DNA from: Streptomyces sedi
GTDB lineage: Bacteria; Actinomycetota; Actinomycetes; Streptomycetales; Streptomycetaceae
DNA length: 64,000 nt
Direction of reading: 5' to 3'
NCBI RefSeq assembly: GCF_006335015.1
Contig: NZ_VDGT01000024.1
Location: forward strand, 41,605 to 105,604
A program made the translations under genes and the position numbers. Below the pieces are notes generated by a model that did not search any database, was not told the DNA's origin, and saw only the letters and a list, made by a program, of their open reading frames with translations. Below, piece after piece: positions 10,551 through 18,917 of the stretch; positions within the stretch are counted from its first letter, which is position 1, and each line of letters opens with the position of its first letter.

Positions 10551-10556
10551 TAGGCT
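10551..10556 (+). promoter_or_regulatory. -10 element, leaderless TetR gene
   Basis: TAGGCT ends six bases before GTG 10563. This favours the GTG as a leaderless start, although a GGAGG overlapping it could instead serve the ATG at 10578. Confidence 0.4.
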
Positions 10557-10562
10557 GCGGAG

Positions 10563-11282
10563 GTGAGCGATGGGGAGATGCCGCGGGCCGCGCCGACCCT
10601 GCGGGAGCGAAAGAAGCTGCGCACACGGCGGGCGTTGGTGTCGGAGGCGCTGCGCAGGTTCACCGAGCGCGGGTTCGCCGAGACCACGCTGGACGAGGTG
10701 GTGGAGGCGGTCGAGGTCTCGCAGCGCACGTTCTTCCGGAACTTCGCGTCCAAGGAGGCCGTCGCGCTCGCCCCCGAGCAGGAGCTGTGGGCGGCCTACA
10801 CGGCGGTGTTCGCCGGGTTGCCGCCCGGGGGCACCGCGCAGTCCGACTACCGTGAGGCGCTTCTCGCCGCCGTGCTGGCGATGGACGAGGGCTGGGCGGC
10901 CAGGTTCCGCGCCTGCCGCGCGCTGGCCGAACGCACCCCCGCGCTGGCCGGCCACAGCCTGCGCGACTGCGCGGAGACCACCGACCGGGTGCTGGAGTTG
11001 GCCGCCGCCCGGCACCCCGTCGCGCGTCCCGAGGACGCGGTCCGGCAGCGGCTGCTGCTGGAGCTGATGCTGTCGGCCTGGCGCTGGGCGGTCCACGACT
11101 GGCTGCTGGCCGGCGCCCCGGGCGCCGGAACGGCTGACGGCGGCGCCGAAACGGCCGACCGCGGCGCCGGAGCCGCCGGTGACGACGTCGACGACGTCGA
11201 CGCCCGCGCCGAGTTGGTCGCCCGCACCCGTCGGGCGCTGGCGCTGCTCCCCGGGGTCGCCGCCCTCGCCGCCGACGCCTGA
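10563..11282 (+). CDS. TetR-family transcriptional regulator
   Basis: A 239-residue regulator. The N-terminal helix-turn-helix (ERKKLRTRRALVSEALRRF, then TTLDEVVEAVEVSQRTFFRNFASKE) occupies residues 13-60 and is typical TetR. The ligand-binding half is divergent. Residues 180-215 are a low-complexity Ala/Gly/Asp stretch, with GACGTCGAC repeats in the DNA, that is probably a disordered linker. The start is ambiguous between GTG 10563 (leaderless by its -10 spacing) and ATG 10578. It likely represses itself and the divergent oxidoreductase gene. Confidence 0.85.
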   Translation: MSDGEMPRAAPTLRERKKLRTRRALVSEALRRFTERGFAETTLDEVVEAVEVSQRTFFRNFASKEAVALAPEQELWAAYTAVFAGLPPGGTAQSDYREALLAAVLAMDEGWAARFRACRALAERTPALAGHSLRDCAETTDRVLELAAARHPVARPEDAVRQRLLLELMLSAWRWAVHDWLLAGAPGAGTADGGAETADRGAGAAGDDVDDVDARAELVARTRRALALLPGVAALAADA

Positions 11283-11330
11283 CGCTCCCCCGTCGCGCGT
11301 GCGCGCCCGTCGCCCCCGCGCCGCACACGC

Positions 11331-11376
11331 AAAAGCCTGGACGGCGCGCGGAGTGGAGCCGCGCGCCGTCCAGGCT
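11331..11376 (-). terminator. Rho-independent terminator of the sigma-factor gene
   Basis: A perfect 18-bp stem (11334-11351 with 11359-11376) and a 7-base loop, followed on the minus strand by TTTT. It lies 120 bp downstream of the sigma gene and would also act as a barrier for the converging TetR transcript. Confidence 0.85.
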
Positions 11377-11495
11377 GACCGTTCCTCGGTCGCGGGGTCG
11401 GCCGGTCGCCCGGCTCCCGCTCACCCGTGTGCTCCCCGGGACCCCCGAGGTCCCGGGCGGAGGGGGTGCTCTCTCCTTCTCGCTCCTCGCGACTC

Positions 11496-12401
11496 CTACT
11501 CCTCGACCATCAGTCCGCGCCGCAGCTTCCCGAGGGTCTTCGACAGCAGCCGCGAGACGTGCATCTGCGAGATGCCCAGCTCCTCGCCGATCTCCGACTG
11601 CGTCATGTTCGCCACGAAGCGCAGCGACAGGATCTTTCGGTCGCGCGGCGCGAGCTGCGCGATCAGGGGCTTCAACGACTCGATGTACTCGATGCCTTCG
11701 AGGCCGTGGTCCTCGTAGCCGATCCGGTCGGCCAACGCGCCCTCCGCGTCGTCCTCCTCCGGCTGGGCGTCCAGGGAGCTCGCGGTGTAGGCGTTGGAGG
11801 CGGCCATCCCCTCCACGACCTCCTCCTCGGAGAGCCCGAGGCGTTCGGCCAGCTCGGTCACGGTCGGGGAGCGGTCCAGCTTCTGGGCCAGCTCGTCACC
11901 CGCCTTGGCCAGGTCGAGACGGAGTTCCTGGAGCCGGCGGGGAACCCGCACCGACCAGGAGGTGTCCCGGAAGAAGCGCTTGATCTCGCCGACGATCGTC
12001 GGCATCGCGAAGGTGGGGAACTCCACGCCGCGCTCGGCGTCGAAGCGGTCGATCGCCTTGATCAGGCCGATCGTGCCGACCTGGATGATGTCCTCCATCG
12101 GCTCGCTGCGGGAACGGAACCGGGCGGCGGCGAACTTCACCAGCGCCAGGTTGAGTTCCACCAGCGTGTTCCGCACGTACGCGTACTCGTGGGTGCCTTC
12201 CTCCAGGTCCCGCAGGCGGAGGAAGAGGCTCTTGGACAGCTCCCGCGCGTCCAACGGCGCCACCTGGTCGAAGGGCGGCAGCTCGGGCAGCGCCGCGAGC
12301 ACGTCGTCGGCGTCGGCCGCCGTGGCCGCGGGCGCCGGGTCCTCGACGGCCTTCGCGGGGGCGTCGGTGTGCGGTTCGTGGGTACGAGGGGCCGGTGACA
12401 T
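11496..12401 (-). CDS. sigI: SigB/SigF-family RNA polymerase sigma factor (SigI-like)
   Basis: A 301-residue stress/development sigma factor. Region 2 is clear (EPMEDIIQVGTIGLIKAIDRF and FPTFAMPTIVGEIKRFFRD), region 3 follows (VPRRLQELRLDLAKA, PTVTELAERLGL), and region 4 has the helix-turn-helix MTQSEIGEELGISQMHVSR. The start at ATG 12401 is chosen because GGAGG lies eight bases upstream; an upstream in-frame ATG at 12455 lacks one. A STAS antagonist and a HATPase anti-sigma gene lie divergently next door, the standard partner-switching set. Gene order and context resemble the S. coelicolor sigI-arsI-prsI locus, hence the symbol, which rests on recollection and not on alignment. Confidence 0.9.
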   Translation of the reverse strand: MSPAPRTHEPHTDAPAKAVEDPAPAATAADADDVLAALPELPPFDQVAPLDARELSKSLFLRLRDLEEGTHEYAYVRNTLVELNLALVKFAAARFRSRSEPMEDIIQVGTIGLIKAIDRFDAERGVEFPTFAMPTIVGEIKRFFRDTSWSVRVPRRLQELRLDLAKAGDELAQKLDRSPTVTELAERLGLSEEEVVEGMAASNAYTASSLDAQPEEDDAEGALADRIGYEDHGLEGIEYIESLKPLIAQLAPRDRKILSLRFVANMTQSEIGEELGISQMHVSRLLSKTLGKLRRGLMVEE

Positions 12402-12648
12402 GGTGTTGTCCTCCGTAGTCTCTCGGCGTATGGCCGCCGAAGCCGTGACGTGCACTGGGGGTGCGGCGCCTCCAAGCCGGTTCGGAAACTAGGTGCTCTT
12501 CTAGCCCTACCCGGATTTCGGTAACTATGGCAAGTCTGCTACGCCCGAATTGCGCGGAAAGTCGGGCCTGTTAGGGTGCCGGACCGGGCTTCCAGAGGCT
12601 AAGGTTTCGAACCTAGCCAGCAGAGCGCTCCAATGAGAAGGGGGCCGC

Positions 12649-13029
12649 ATGGACCGCGGAATGCCGGGCGAGCAGTACCGGCGTGGTCTGACGGTCGACG
12701 TTCGGCGCGCGGCGGGCTCCGTCGTGATCGCGCCCGCCGGTGAACTCGATCACCATTCCGCCGAGAAGCTTCGCACCGCGTTGCACGAGTGCACGGCTGC
12801 CGGAGAGGCGCGGATTGTTGTCGACTGCTCCGGTTTGGAGTTCTGTGACTCGACCGGGCTGAATGTGCTTCTCGCCACACGCGTCGAGGCCGAGGAGGCG
12901 GGTGGCGCGGTACATCTGGCCGAAATGCCGCCGATCGTCGCGAGAATTATGGAGATAACGGGCGCCAGCGCCGTGTTCACGGTCCACGCGACCCTGGACG
13001 AGGCCCTGGCCGTCCCCTCCGACGACTGA
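12649..13029 (+). CDS. arsI: STAS-domain anti-sigma factor antagonist (ArsI-like)
   Basis: A 126-residue single STAS domain. VVIAPAGELDHHSAEKLR is the first strand-helix unit, and RIVVDCSGLEFCDSTGLNVLL contains Ser68 in the DSTG position that anti-sigma kinases phosphorylate. Unphosphorylated antagonist binds the anti-sigma factor and frees the sigma factor. It is divergent from the sigma gene across 247 bp and is followed 251 bp later by the HATPase gene. An AGGGGG ribosome-binding site precedes ATG 12649. Confidence 0.9.
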   Translation: MDRGMPGEQYRRGLTVDVRRAAGSVVIAPAGELDHHSAEKLRTALHECTAAGEARIVVDCSGLEFCDSTGLNVLLATRVEAEEAGGAVHLAEMPPIVARIMEITGASAVFTVHATLDEALAVPSDD

Positions 13030-13280
13030 AGCCCCGGTGAGGGCCGCTGTACGGCGCCTCGCTCTCCCGTCACACTGTCTCTGACGGCGCACGTCGGAGC
13101 CGCGGGACGCCGTCCGGGCGATTGCCCCGAAGGGGCGGGTGTGCGACCCATACCTCCGGGCAGGAGACCCCTCAGCGCCGAGCCGGACCGAACGGAACGA
13201 ACCCGGCGAACGGCTCGTTTGAGGAAGCGCCGCCCCGGGGCGGGCGTGAGGATGGCTGACGATGGCTAGGGGAGGCGTGC

Positions 13281-13772
13281 ATGGGGACGACTCGACCGCG
13301 CCCCGCTGACGACCAGGGCGCGCACCGGCACCCGGTTGTCTCCGAGGAGTCGGTGCGGCAGGTGCGCAGGCTCCGGCTGATCGGGACGAACGGAGTGGTC
13401 TCCAGGGCACGCGAGTTCACGCGCCAGGCGCTCCACGACTGGGGTTGGCTGCCCACCGGCGACGAGGAGCAGACCGCCGCCGTCGAGGATGTGCTGCTGG
13501 TCGTCTCCGAGCTGGTGACCAACGCCTGTCTGCACGCCGGGGGCCCCGAGGAGCTGCGGATAGGCCGGGGCGTGAAGCTGGTGCGGATCGAGGTGCTCGA
13601 CCGGGGCGAGGGGACCCCGGCGCCGCGTTCCACCCGGATGCCGGGCCGGCCGGGCGGGCACGGGATGTTCATCGTGCAGCGGCTCTGCCTGGACTGGGGG
13701 GTGGCCCAGGAGGCGGAGGCCGCGGGCAAGACGGTGTGGGCCGAGCTGGGGGCCCCGGTTCCGGACCGGTAG
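13281..13772 (+). CDS. prsI: HATPase-domain anti-sigma factor/serine kinase (PrsI-like)
   Basis: A 163-residue protein of the SpoIIAB/RsbW-like HATPase_c_2 family. ATP-binding boxes are the N box (VSELVTNACLHAG), G1 (VLDRGEGTP) and G2 (RPGGHGMFIVQRL). Proteins of this type bind a cognate sigma factor and phosphorylate the STAS antagonist. GGGGAGG lies just upstream of ATG 13281. A partner-switching role with the neighbouring STAS and sigma genes is inferred from synteny. Streptomyces has many such ATPases, so cross-talk is possible. Confidence 0.88.
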   Translation: MGTTRPRPADDQGAHRHPVVSEESVRQVRRLRLIGTNGVVSRAREFTRQALHDWGWLPTGDEEQTAAVEDVLLVVSELVTNACLHAGGPEELRIGRGVKLVRIEVLDRGEGTPAPRSTRMPGRPGGHGMFIVQRLCLDWGVAQEAEAAGKTVWAELGAPVPDR

Positions 13773-13891
13773 CGCCGCAGCGGGAGACGTTCGCCCCGTT
13801 CGCCGCCCTGAAGACGGTACGAGGCCCCGCCCCGGAGCGCGTCCGCGCGTTCCCCCGCCTGCGTCGGTGCCCTTCGTTCCGGGACCTGCCG

Positions 13892-13918
13892 TGCCGACAG
13901 GGCCCTTGCGTCTACCAT
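13892..13918 (+). promoter_or_regulatory. Promoter of the two-component operon (leaderless)
   Basis: TACCAT (13913-13918) ends six bases before ATG 13925, with no room for a Shine-Dalgarno sequence. The preceding 13-mer TGCCGACAGGGCC (13892-13904) occurs again at the same place ahead of the UDP-glucose dehydrogenase gene (25543-25555). Confidence 0.5.
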
Positions 13919-13924
13919 CAGCCC

Positions 13925-14602
<678 letters not shown>

Positions 14603-14611
14603 GCGGGTCCC

Positions 14612-15865
14612 GTGCGCCGTCGTCTGATCAACTCCACGCTCTCGGTCGTCCTCGTGGTGATCGCGGTGTTCGGGGTCTCGCTGTTCCTGGTGGAGACCCG
14701 CACCATCGAGGCCAGCGCCAGGGACCGGCTGGAGGCGGAGACGGCGCGGCTGCTGGCCGACGTGGAGAGCCGGATCGCCTCGGGCGAGCCGATCACCGCC
14801 AAGGAGATGGCGGCCTCCGCGCCGCCCGACCGGCACGTCGTGATCGACCTGCTCGGCCAGCCCCCGATCCAGCTCGGCCCGGCGGCCGGCGAGAACCCGA
14901 TGGAGAGCACCGAGACCGGCGCGCACGGCGAGACCGTCTCCGTGCAGCAGCCGAGGAGCGTCGTCAGCAACGAGATCGGGCGGATGCTGATGATCATCCT
15001 GGTGGTCTCGCTGCTGGCGGTGGCGGCGGCGGCGCTGCTCGCGGTGCGGCAGGCGCGCCGGGTCTCGGCGCCGCTGACCGACCTCGCCGAGACCGCCGAA
15101 CGCCTCGGCTCCGGCGACCCGCGCCCCCGCCACCGCCGCTACGGGGTTCCGGAGCTGGACCGGGTGGCGGACGTGCTGGACACCAGCGCCGAGCGGATCG
15201 CACGGATGCTGACCGCCGAACGCCGGCTCGCCGCCGACGCCTCCCACCAGCTGCGCACCCCGCTGACGGCGCTCTCCATGCGCCTGGAGGAGATCATCGC
15301 GACCGAGGACGTGGACACGGTCAAGGAGGAGGCGACCGTCGCCCTGTCCCAGGTCGAGCGGCTGACCGACGTGGTGCAGCGGCTGCTGACCAACTCCCGT
15401 GACCCGCGGCTGGGTTCGGCCGTGGGCTTCGACCTGGACGAGGTGGTCGCCCAGCAGGTCGAGGAGTGGCGGCCGGCCTACCGGGGCGCGGGCCGGGCCA
15501 TCGTGCACTCCGGCAAGCAGGAGCTGCGCGCCGTCGGCACCCCGGGCGCGGTGGCGCAGGTGCTGGCGACGCTGGTGGAGAACGCGCTGATGCACGGCGC
15601 CGGAACGGTCGCGCTGCGCAGCCGCGTCACCGGCAACCAGGTGGTGGTCGAGGTCACCGACGAGGGGCCGGGGGTGGCGAAGGAGCTGGGCGCCCGGGTC
15701 TTCGAACGCACGGTGAGTGGCCGGAACTCGACGGGCCTGGGGCTCGCCGTCGCCCGCGACCTGGCGGAGGCGGACGGCGGCCGGCTGGAGTTGCTGGGGC
15801 TCTCCCCGCCGGTCTTCGCGCTCTTCCTCAGCCGCGAGGCGGAGGGCAGCGAGTTCGTCCCCTAA
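14612..15865 (+). CDS. Two-component sensor histidine kinase
   Basis: A 417-residue kinase. It has a first transmembrane helix (residues 5-27), an extracellular sensor loop of about 100 residues (28-125), and a second transmembrane helix (about 126-148). A HAMP region (RQARRVSAPLTDLAETAERL) precedes the HisKA box DASHQLRTPLTAL with the phospho-accepting histidine. The HATPase has NALMHG, DEGPGVAKEL and NSTGLGLAVARDL. GTG start at 14612, 9 bp after the regulator. The short loop has no recognisable ligand-binding motif. Confidence 0.93.
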   Translation: MRRRLINSTLSVVLVVIAVFGVSLFLVETRTIEASARDRLEAETARLLADVESRIASGEPITAKEMAASAPPDRHVVIDLLGQPPIQLGPAAGENPMESTETGAHGETVSVQQPRSVVSNEIGRMLMIILVVSLLAVAAAALLAVRQARRVSAPLTDLAETAERLGSGDPRPRHRRYGVPELDRVADVLDTSAERIARMLTAERRLAADASHQLRTPLTALSMRLEEIIATEDVDTVKEEATVALSQVERLTDVVQRLLTNSRDPRLGSAVGFDLDEVVAQQVEEWRPAYRGAGRAIVHSGKQELRAVGTPGAVAQVLATLVENALMHGAGTVALRSRVTGNQVVVEVTDEGPGVAKELGARVFERTVSGRNSTGLGLAVARDLAEADGGRLELLGLSPPVFALFLSREAEGSEFVP

Positions 15866-15894
15866 CCCTGGAATCCGCTACCCCTGGAATCCGC
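15866..15894. repeat. 13-bp direct repeat in a convergent gap
   Basis: CCCTGGAATCCGC occurs at 15866-15878 and 15882-15894 (period 16), directly after the kinase stop codon and before the convergent GtrA gene. A short GC-rich dyad follows. The function is unknown; a role in termination is possible. Confidence 0.5.
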
Positions 15895-15920
15895 GGGTCC
15901 CCGCGCGGGCGGGCCGGCGC

Positions 15921-16406
15921 TCAGCGTGGCGCGGCGGAGCCCACGGGGTGGGCCGGCTGTTCCCGCTCGTCCGAGGCCCGGCGGAAGACCCAGGTGCGGT
16001 AGGACCAGAAGCGGAAGAGCGAGCCGATGCCGAGGCCGACCACGTTCTTCGCCAGGTTGTCGGCGAGCGCCGAGGTGAAGCCGAGACCGTAGTGGGAGAG
16101 GGCCAGCACGCCGTTCTCGATGACCATACCGACGCAGGAGAAGAGCACGAAGAGCGCGATCTCGCGGCGGCGGCCCGAGCGGTCGCGGTGGCGGTAGGTC
16201 CAGTAGCGGTTGCCCACGTAGTTGGTGCAGATGGCGGCCGAGGTGGCGATCACGCCGGAGCGGATCGGGGCCAGGCCGAGCACCTGGGCGCAGACGTTGA
16301 AGACGACCACGTTGACCAGGAAGCCGAACGCTCCCACCGTGCCGAACTTCGCCGCCTCCCTGGCGACGCCGCGCAGTCTGTCCCGGAGCGGACGCCCCTC
16401 GTTCAT
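15921..16406 (-). CDS. GtrA-family membrane protein
   Basis: A 161-residue protein with four hydrophobic helices arranged as in GtrA/teichoic-acid glycosylation proteins. FGTVGAFGFLVNVVVF is the first, NYVGNRYWTYRHR is the conserved loop, and FRFWSYRTWVFRR closes the domain. GtrA-type proteins are thought to help flip polyprenyl-linked sugars across the membrane. Start at ATG 16406 is preferred because TAGCAT lies seven bases upstream on this strand (leaderless pattern); ATGs at 16415 and 16424 are alternatives. It is downstream of the chagasin-like lipoprotein gene. Confidence 0.88.
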   Translation of the reverse strand: MNEGRPLRDRLRGVAREAAKFGTVGAFGFLVNVVVFNVCAQVLGLAPIRSGVIATSAAICTNYVGNRYWTYRHRDRSGRRREIALFVLFSCVGMVIENGVLALSHYGLGFTSALADNLAKNVVGLGIGSLFRFWSYRTWVFRRASDEREQPAHPVGSAAPR

Positions 16407-16413
16407 GCTCGCC

Positions 16414-16419
16414 ATGCTA
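16414..16419 (-). promoter_or_regulatory. -10 element for a leaderless GtrA message
   Basis: TAGCAT on the minus strand ends seven bases before ATG 16406. It overlaps an upstream in-frame ATG, which argues against that earlier start. Confidence 0.35.
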
Positions 16420-16473
16420 ACCACGGCGCCCGGTCGGCCACCGCGACCGGCGGGCGGGCCCGGCCCCCGCCGC

Positions 16474-16959
16474 TCACCCGGCGTCGGCCACCTCGACGTC
16501 GAAGGCGCGGTCCGTCTCCGGCTCGTGTTCGCCGCGGTAGAGCCGGGTCAGGGTGATCGTGGTCGCGCCGGGGGCGACGGCCTCGAAGCGCAGCAGCCGG
16601 GTCCCTCCGCTGCCCACCTGATCGGGTTCGTCCGTCTCGAAGTCGTCTCCGTCCGCCCGCACCACGGAGTCGTCCGGTTCGGGATCGATCAGTGTCCACG
16701 CGTGACCGACGGATGGGTTCTCGCGCAGCGCCAGCACAAAGCTCTCGCCCGCCTCGACCTCGACCGGCTCCGCCGGGTCGTCGAACCGCGCCTCCTCGGA
16801 GGAGCCCCCGTCCCCGCAGCCGGTAGCAGCGAGCAGCAGGGCCAGGGCCGCGGCGACCGGCCCCGCGACCCGCCGGCGGGTGCCCCTCGTGCCGTCCCGC
16901 GCCCCGGCGCGCGTCCCGCGCCCGCTTCGCACGCCCCCGGTGCCCTTCACGTCTCCCAC
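16474..16959 (-). CDS. Lipoprotein with a chagasin-like (I42) protease-inhibitor domain
   Basis: The protein starts with an Arg-rich n-region and a hydrophobic segment ending in the lipobox LLAATGC, so it should be a membrane-anchored lipoprotein. The roughly 110-residue mature part has the I42 hallmarks. These are a NPSVGHAW loop (equivalent to the chagasin NPTTG loop that enters a cysteine-protease active site), GSGGTRLLRFEA and TITLTRLYRGE. Start is uncertain: GTG at 16959, 16950 or 16932 all leave a workable signal sequence, and the full frame extends to 17121. Chagasins inhibit papain-like proteases; the target here is unknown. Confidence 0.7.
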   Translation of the reverse strand: MGDVKGTGGVRSGRGTRAGARDGTRGTRRRVAGPVAAALALLLAATGCGDGGSSEEARFDDPAEPVEVEAGESFVLALRENPSVGHAWTLIDPEPDDSVVRADGDDFETDEPDQVGSGGTRLLRFEAVAPGATTITLTRLYRGEHEPETDRAFDVEVADAG

Positions 16960-17101
16960 GCCCCTCGTGTCACACGCCGTTCCTTCGGTGACGCGCTGTG
17001 CGCGCCGGGCGACCGACCGCCGGGGCCGGCCACCACCAGCAGTGACGTGGTGGCGGGGCGTCGCGGTTCCGGCCCGGGGAAGGGGCCCGGCGGGCGCCGG
17101 A

Positions 17102-17107
17102 TACGCT
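17102..17107 (+). promoter_or_regulatory. -10 element, leaderless purK
   Basis: TACGCT ends seven bases before GTG 17115. No ribosome-binding site is present in the gap. Confidence 0.5.
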
Positions 17108-17114
17108 GGGGCGC

Positions 17115-18254
17115 GTGACATTTCCCGTGGTCGGCATGGTCGGAGGCGGTCAGCTCGCCCGTATGACCCATGAGGCGGGCATCCCGCTCGGTATCGGTTT
17201 CAGGCTGCTCAGCGACACCCCGCAGGACTCGGCGGCGCGGGTGGTGAACGACGTGGTGGTCGGCGACTACCGCGATCTCGCCACGCTGCGTGCGTTCGCC
17301 AAGGGGTGCGACGTGATCACCTTCGATCACGAACATGTGCCGACAGAGCATTTGCGCGCCCTGGAGGCCGACGGCATCCCGGTGCGCCCCGGGCCGGACG
17401 CCCTGGTGCACGCGCAGGACAAGGGCGTGATGCGCGCCCGGCTGACCGCACTCGGTGTGGCCTGCCCGCGCCACCGGATCGTGACCGACCCGGCCGACGC
17501 GGTCAGGTTCGCCGACGAGATCGGCGGCTTCCCCGTCGTGTTGAAGACGGTGCGCGGCGGCTACGACGGCAAGGGCGTGTGGCTGGTGCGCTCCGAGGAG
17601 GAGGCCGCGGACGCCTTCCGCGCCGGGGTGCCGGTGCTGGGCGAGGAGCGCGTGGCGTTCCGCCGCGAGCTGGCGGCCAACGTGGTGCGCTCCCCCCACG
17701 GGCAGGCGGTCGCCTACCCCGTGGTGGAGTCGCGCCAGGTGGACGGCGTCTGCGACACGGTGATCGCCCCCGCGCCCGGGCTGGCGCCCGCGCTCTCCGC
17801 GCACGCGCAGGAGATGGCGCTGCGGATCGCCGGCGAGCTGGGTGTGGTCGGGCATCTCGCGGTCGAGCTGTTCGAGACCGAGGACGGCCGGGTGCTGGTC
17901 AACGAGCTGGCGATGCGCCCCCACAACTCGGGCCACTGGACCCAGGACGGCGCCGTGACCTCGCAGTTCGCCAACCATCTGCGCGCCGTGCTCGACCTTC
18001 CGCTGGGCGACCCCCGGCCGCGCGCGCCCTGGAGCGTGATGGCCAACGTGCTCGGCGGCGACTACCCGGAGATGTACCCGGCCTATCTGCACTGCATGGC
18101 CAGGGACCCGGGGCTGAAGATCCACATGTACGGCAAGGGCGTCCGCCCGGGGCGCAAGGTGGGGCATGTCACGACCTTCGGGGACGACCTCGACGAGGTG
18201 ACCGGGCGCGCCCGCCACGCCGCCGACTACCTGCGCGGGCTCATCGACGAGTGA
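17115..18254 (+). CDS. purK: 5-(carboxyamino)imidazole ribonucleotide synthase (PurK)
   Basis: ATP-grasp enzyme of purine synthesis: AIR, bicarbonate and ATP give N5-CAIR. The 379-residue protein begins with the dinucleotide-like loop VVGMVGGGQLARM. It continues with TFDHEHVP, the ATP-grasp lysine region GGFPVVLKTVRGGYDGKGV, and ELFETEDGRVLVNELAMRPHNSGHWT. GTG start, probably leaderless. purE follows after 135 bp in the same direction. Confidence 0.96.
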   Translation: MTFPVVGMVGGGQLARMTHEAGIPLGIGFRLLSDTPQDSAARVVNDVVVGDYRDLATLRAFAKGCDVITFDHEHVPTEHLRALEADGIPVRPGPDALVHAQDKGVMRARLTALGVACPRHRIVTDPADAVRFADEIGGFPVVLKTVRGGYDGKGVWLVRSEEEAADAFRAGVPVLGEERVAFRRELAANVVRSPHGQAVAYPVVESRQVDGVCDTVIAPAPGLAPALSAHAQEMALRIAGELGVVGHLAVELFETEDGRVLVNELAMRPHNSGHWTQDGAVTSQFANHLRAVLDLPLGDPRPRAPWSVMANVLGGDYPEMYPAYLHCMARDPGLKIHMYGKGVRPGRKVGHVTTFGDDLDEVTGRARHAADYLRGLIDE

Positions 18255-18389
18255 CCGCCCGGCGGGCGACCGCGCCGCCCGGCCACGGGTGGGCCGGGCG
18301 AGGACGTGCCGGAGGGCGGCCGGACGAGCGGCCCGACGAGCTGCCGAGCGCACCAGCCAGAACGACCAACCGACGACGAACGGTGAGGC

Positions 18390-18917
18390 ATGAGTGAAAC
18401 CCCGGCCCCGCGGGTGGGCATCGTGATGGGCTCCGACTCCGACTGGCCGGTGATGCGGGCGGCGGCCGAGGCGCTGGACGAGTTCGGCATCGCCTACGAG
18501 GCCGACGTGGTCTCCGCGCACCGGATGCCGACCGAGATGGTCGCCTACGGTCAGGAAGCGGCCGACCGTGGTCTTTCCGTGATCATCGCCGGTGCCGGCG
18601 GTGCCGCTCATCTGCCGGGAATGCTCGCCTCGTTGACCCCGCTGCCGGTGATCGGCGTCCCCGTGCCGCTGAAGCACCTGGACGGCATGGACTCGCTGCT
18701 GTCCATCGTGCAGATGCCGGCCGGGGTGCCCGTCGCGACGGTCTCGGTCGGCGGCGCGCGCAACGCCGGGCTGCTGGCGGCGCGCGTGCTGGGGGCCACC
18801 GACCCCGCGGTGCGCGCGCGGATGGCCGCGTTCCAGGACCAACTGCGCGACCAGGCCAGGGAGAAGGGACGCCGGCTGCGCGACTCCCTCAAGCGCCCCG
18901 AGGAGGGAACCCGATGA
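18390..18917 (+). CDS. purE: N5-carboxyaminoimidazole ribonucleotide mutase (PurE)
   Basis: Class I PurE, 175 residues, converting N5-CAIR to CAIR after PurK. Conserved loops are VGIVMGSDSDWPVM, SAHRMP, IAGAGGAAHLPGM and the GGARNAGLLAARVLG C-terminal region. GTGAGG precedes the ATG at 18390. Its stop overlaps the M19 dipeptidase start in ATGA, so the two are translationally coupled. Confidence 0.96.
   Translation: MSETPAPRVGIVMGSDSDWPVMRAAAEALDEFGIAYEADVVSAHRMPTEMVAYGQEAADRGLSVIIAGAGGAAHLPGMLASLTPLPVIGVPVPLKHLDGMDSLLSIVQMPAGVPVATVSVGGARNAGLLAARVLGATDPAVRARMAAFQDQLRDQAREKGRRLRDSLKRPEEGTR

Noticed and set aside
12456..12648. SigB-type promoter (GTTT-N14-GGGTA) between the sigma and STAS genes
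   Set aside because: GTT and GGGTA elements exist but at a spacing of about 7 bp, which does not fit the consensus, so autoregulation could not be supported.
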